From Streptomyces marianii (lineage in GTDB: Bacteria; Actinomycetota; Actinomycetes; Streptomycetales; Streptomycetaceae): a DNA stretch of 64,000 nt. The stretch spans positions 1,860,001 through 1,924,000 of the forward strand of contig NZ_VAWE01000001.1 of assembly GCF_005795905.1 (NCBI RefSeq), read 5' to 3'. Each line of letters opens with the position of its first letter. Position 1 is the stretch's first letter. Under the pieces are notes generated by a model. It was given only the letters and a program-made list of their open reading frames with translations, searched no databases and was not told the DNA's origin. Shown piece by piece: positions 61,973-64,000 of the stretch. Made by a program: the position numbers and the translations under genes.

Positions 61973-63144
61973 TGCGCTGCTCCTGCCTGGTCGAATCGTT
62001 CGGGCCGGAACGGCCGGAGGTCCAGGGCCGGACTGTCGCCGGCCAGTGCGGCGGCGACCAGGAGCCCGGTGGCGGGGGCGAGGCCGATACCCGCGCCCTC
62101 GTGGCCGCACGCGTGGAACAGTCCGGGGACGCGCGGATCGGGGCCGATGGCGGGGAGGTGGTCGGGGAGGTAGGGGCGGAAGCCGTGGTAGGTGCGGATG
62201 ACGCGGACACCGGCGAGTACGGGGAACAGGGCGGCGGCCTGGCGGGCGAGCCGGCGGAGGGCTTCGGCGGACAGGGAGCGGTCGTAGCCGACGCGTTCGC
62301 GGGTGGCGCCGACCAGGACCGGTCCGGCGGGGGTGCCCTCGACGACGGCGGAGGACTGGAGGGCCGCGGAGCCGCTGGCTACGTCGGAGATGTAGTCGGC
62401 GGCGTAGACCTTGTGGCGGACGACGCGTGGAAGGGGTTCGGTGACGAGGACGAAGCCTCGGCGCGGGTGGACGGGCAGGTGCGTGCCGGCGAGGCGGGCG
62501 AGGTCGCCTGCCCAGGTGCCGGTGGCGTTGACGACGGCGGGGGCGTGGAGTTCGCGGTGCGGTGTGCGGACGCCGCGCAGGGTGCCGTCGGGGTGGGTGA
62601 GGACCGCGGTGACCTGTTCGCCGAGGTGGACGACCGCGCCCGAGCGGCGGGCCGAGGCGAGGAGTTGGGCGGCGGCGCGGGCGGGCTGGACCTGGGCGTC
62701 CTGGGGGTAGTGGAAGCCGCCGGCGAGGCCGGGGGTCAGATGGGGTTCCAGGTCGCGGAGAGCGTGGGAGGGAACTTCGTGTGTCTCGACGCCGGCTTCG
62801 CTTTGGGCTTCGGCGAATCGGCGGAGTGCGGTGAGGGCGGTCTCGTCGGGCGCCACGACGAGACCGCCTTTGGGCTCGTACTCGGTCTCCGGTGGGAGGA
62901 CTTCGGCGAGTTCACGCCACAGCCGGGTGGACAGCAGCGCGAGGTCGAGCTCGGGGCCCGCCTCCTTGTCGGAGACGAGGAGGTTGCCTTCCCCGGCGCC
63001 GGTGGTGCCGCCCGCGACGGAGCCGCGGTCGACGACGGCGACGACGAGGCCGGCGCGGCTCGCGTAGTGGGCGCAGGCCGCTCCGACGACGCCTGCGCCG
63101 ACGATGACGGCGTCCAGGGGACCGGGAGGGTATCCGGTGGGCAC
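61969..63144 (-). CDS. D-hydroxyproline dehydrogenase, DadA-like FAD subunit
   Basis: The 391-residue protein has the DAO/GlyOx fold: AVIVGAGVVGAACAHYASRAGLVVAVVDRG at the N-terminus, VVNATGTWAGDLARLAG and the C-terminal TYHGFRPYLPDHLPAIGP...GLFHACGHEGAGIGLAPATG. It should be the subunit that binds and oxidises the D-imino acid. GTG 63144 (VPTGYPPG) is the first gene of the three-gene operon, and the shared motif lies 2-17 nt upstream. It therefore overlaps the promoter or transcription start. Confidence 0.88.
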   Translation of the reverse strand: MPTGYPPGPLDAVIVGAGVVGAACAHYASRAGLVVAVVDRGSVAGGTTGAGEGNLLVSDKEAGPELDLALLSTRLWRELAEVLPPETEYEPKGGLVVAPDETALTALRRFAEAQSEAGVETHEVPSHALRDLEPHLTPGLAGGFHYPQDAQVQPARAAAQLLASARRSGAVVHLGEQVTAVLTHPDGTLRGVRTPHRELHAPAVVNATGTWAGDLARLAGTHLPVHPRRGFVLVTEPLPRVVRHKVYAADYISDVASGSAALQSSAVVEGTPAGPVLVGATRERVGYDRSLSAEALRRLARQAAALFPVLAGVRVIRTYHGFRPYLPDHLPAIGPDPRVPGLFHACGHEGAGIGLAPATGLLVAAALAGDSPALDLRPFRPERFDQAGAAQ

Positions 63145-63146
63145 GG

Positions 63147-63161
63147 CAGTAATATGTCACA
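63147..63161 (-). promoter_or_regulatory. Shared hyp-locus motif, copy 3 (before the dehydrogenase operon)
   Basis: Minus-strand TGTGACATATTACTG ends 2 nt before the GTG of the DadA-like gene; 14 of 15 positions equal copy 2. There is no room for a separate ribosome site, so the mRNA may be leaderless. Confidence 0.6.
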
Positions 63162-63213
63162 TTGCCGTGTTGCCGGGAAGGGAATCGCGGGAACGGCCCC
63201 GTCCCCGCCCGGC

Positions 63214-64000
63214 TCAGCTGCGCAGGGGCCCTTCGCAGCGGTAAGTGGACGTACCGGCACGTCCGTTGGCCCAGATCTCGACCGGCCCGAAGGAGCAGTT
63301 CATGTCGGCGAGATTGGTGGAGGCGACTCCGGCGCGGTCGAGGATGAAGTAGTCGACGGTCTCGGACATGTCCTTGAAGACGAGGTCCGGGGAGGCGGAG
63401 TCGGTGAGGTTGGCGGTGATCCGGCCGGTGCAGGTGAAGCGCCGCTTTCCGGGGTCGCCGTTCTCCGCGCAGACGGGACGGGACTGGGTGGCGGCGGCGA
63501 AGGAGACGCGGACCGCTTCGGCCGAGGCGTCCCTGAGCCGGTCGTTGGGGATGTAGGTGGTGTTGGGCACGAACAGCTCGTCCACCCTGGCGATCTGCGC
63601 GTCGAGGAACGCGTCGTAGGCGCGCTGGAGTGCCGGGTCGCCGCCGTGCCGGCCACGCCAGGAGTCGAAGCCCGCAGGGTCGTCCGCCCGTAGCAGGCCG
63701 TACATCTCCCGCAGCAGGGACGGCCGTTCGGTCCACAGGAACTCGAAGAAGGTCCCCGCGTAGTCGTAGAAGCGGAAGCCGTCTCCGTCGTAGGTGGCGT
63801 GCAGGAGCTGGTTCACGGTCATCCGGGGGCCGCCGCCGGCGGTGTCGTCTATGACGCCCTGGACGAGGGACCTGCGGACGGCTATTCCGTCGTCGCGGGT
63901 GGCGCCGTCGAAGAACTCGGCCGTGCCCTCGTCCATGGCGGTGGTGCGGTCGCCGCTGTACCAGGGGCCTTCGCCGAAGTACCCGGGCACCGCCCAGCGC
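63214..64000 (-). CDS. Collagenase-like metalloprotease (M9-type), C-terminal part
   Basis: The frame is open at the right window edge, giving the last 262 residues. RTTAMDEGTAEFFDGATRDDGIAVRRS contains the EGxAEFF element that supplies the third zinc ligand in M9 collagenases. The later YAGTFFEFLWTERPSLLREMYGLLRADD fits the helical subdomain. The C-terminal 90 residues with paired cysteines (CAENGDPGKRRFTCTG and MNCSFG...YRCEG) form an extra domain. The HExxH motif lies outside the window. A collagen-degrading enzyme beside hydroxyproline catabolic genes makes biological sense. The family call is from remembered motifs. Confidence 0.6.
   Translation of the reverse strand, partial: RWAVPGYFGEGPWYSGDRTTAMDEGTAEFFDGATRDDGIAVRRSLVQGVIDDTAGGGPRMTVNQLLHATYDGDGFRFYDYAGTFFEFLWTERPSLLREMYGLLRADDPAGFDSWRGRHGGDPALQRAYDAFLDAQIARVDELFVPNTTYIPNDRLRDASAEAVRVSFAAATQSRPVCAENGDPGKRRFTCTGRITANLTDSASPDLVFKDMSETVDYFILDRAGVASTNLADMNCSFGPVEIWANGRAGTSTYRCEGPLRS

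Overview
The window is very GC-rich, with GTG/TTG starts, GGAGG ribosome sites, ATGA/GTGA gene overlaps and strong third-position GC bias. This is a Streptomyces chromosome. From memory, the backbone gene order (whiI-like regulator, RNase D, fadA, fadB, amino-acid permease, dxs, xylFGH, rok7B7, ngcEFG, aconitase, HTH-MurA) runs parallel to the S. coelicolor SCO6029-to-SCO5998 interval, read in the falling-number direction. No database search was possible.

Backbone, 1-20 kb: the tail of a LuxR-type response regulator, RNase D, the fadA-fadB beta-oxidation pair closed by three long hairpins, a predicted propeller protein, a NYN-domain protein, an APC permease and dxs. Two carbohydrate ABC operons flank the ROK regulator: a xylose-type XylFGH set and an NgcEFG-type chitooligosaccharide/GlcNAc set. 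A large secreted GH92 alpha-mannosidase with F5/8-C-type carbohydrate-binding modules lies divergent from ngcE.

Variable island, about 24.2-43.9 kb, between the mannosidase and aconitase genes: insertion-sequence scars (an IS1380-type fragment, an intact IS5-type element, an intact IS701 element, and an IS110 / group-II-intron / IS5-end mosaic) surround a compact biosynthetic operon. It encodes a 60-residue precursor with an inhibitor-cystine-knot-like cysteine pattern (C-x6-C-x5-CC-x7-C-x4-C). Next come lasso-peptide-type proteins (a B2-like protein lacking Cys and His, an asparagine-synthetase-like cyclase with an altered ATP loop, and a PqqD-like recognition protein), a MauE-thioredoxin oxidoreductase, an S9 serine peptidase, an ABC exporter, and a GntR-controlled ABC pair that looks like immunity. 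This is the most novel content in the window. The IS5-type element splits a HTH-NB-ARC regulator with an exact CTAG duplication. The IS701 element replaces the last residues of a kinase-like gene, with a TTAG duplication.

Right arm, 44-64 kb: aconitase with two candidate operators, a GNAT protein, an HTH-MurA fusion, then a stretch (49.8-55.5 kb) in which five genes carry one-base lesions, mostly in G/C runs. The last 8 kb is a trans-4-hydroxy-L-proline catabolic locus: GntR regulator, epimerase, DapA-type deaminase and three-part D-hydroxyproline dehydrogenase. It ends at the C-terminal part of a collagenase-like metalloprotease. A shared TGTGACAT-type motif precedes three of its transcription units.
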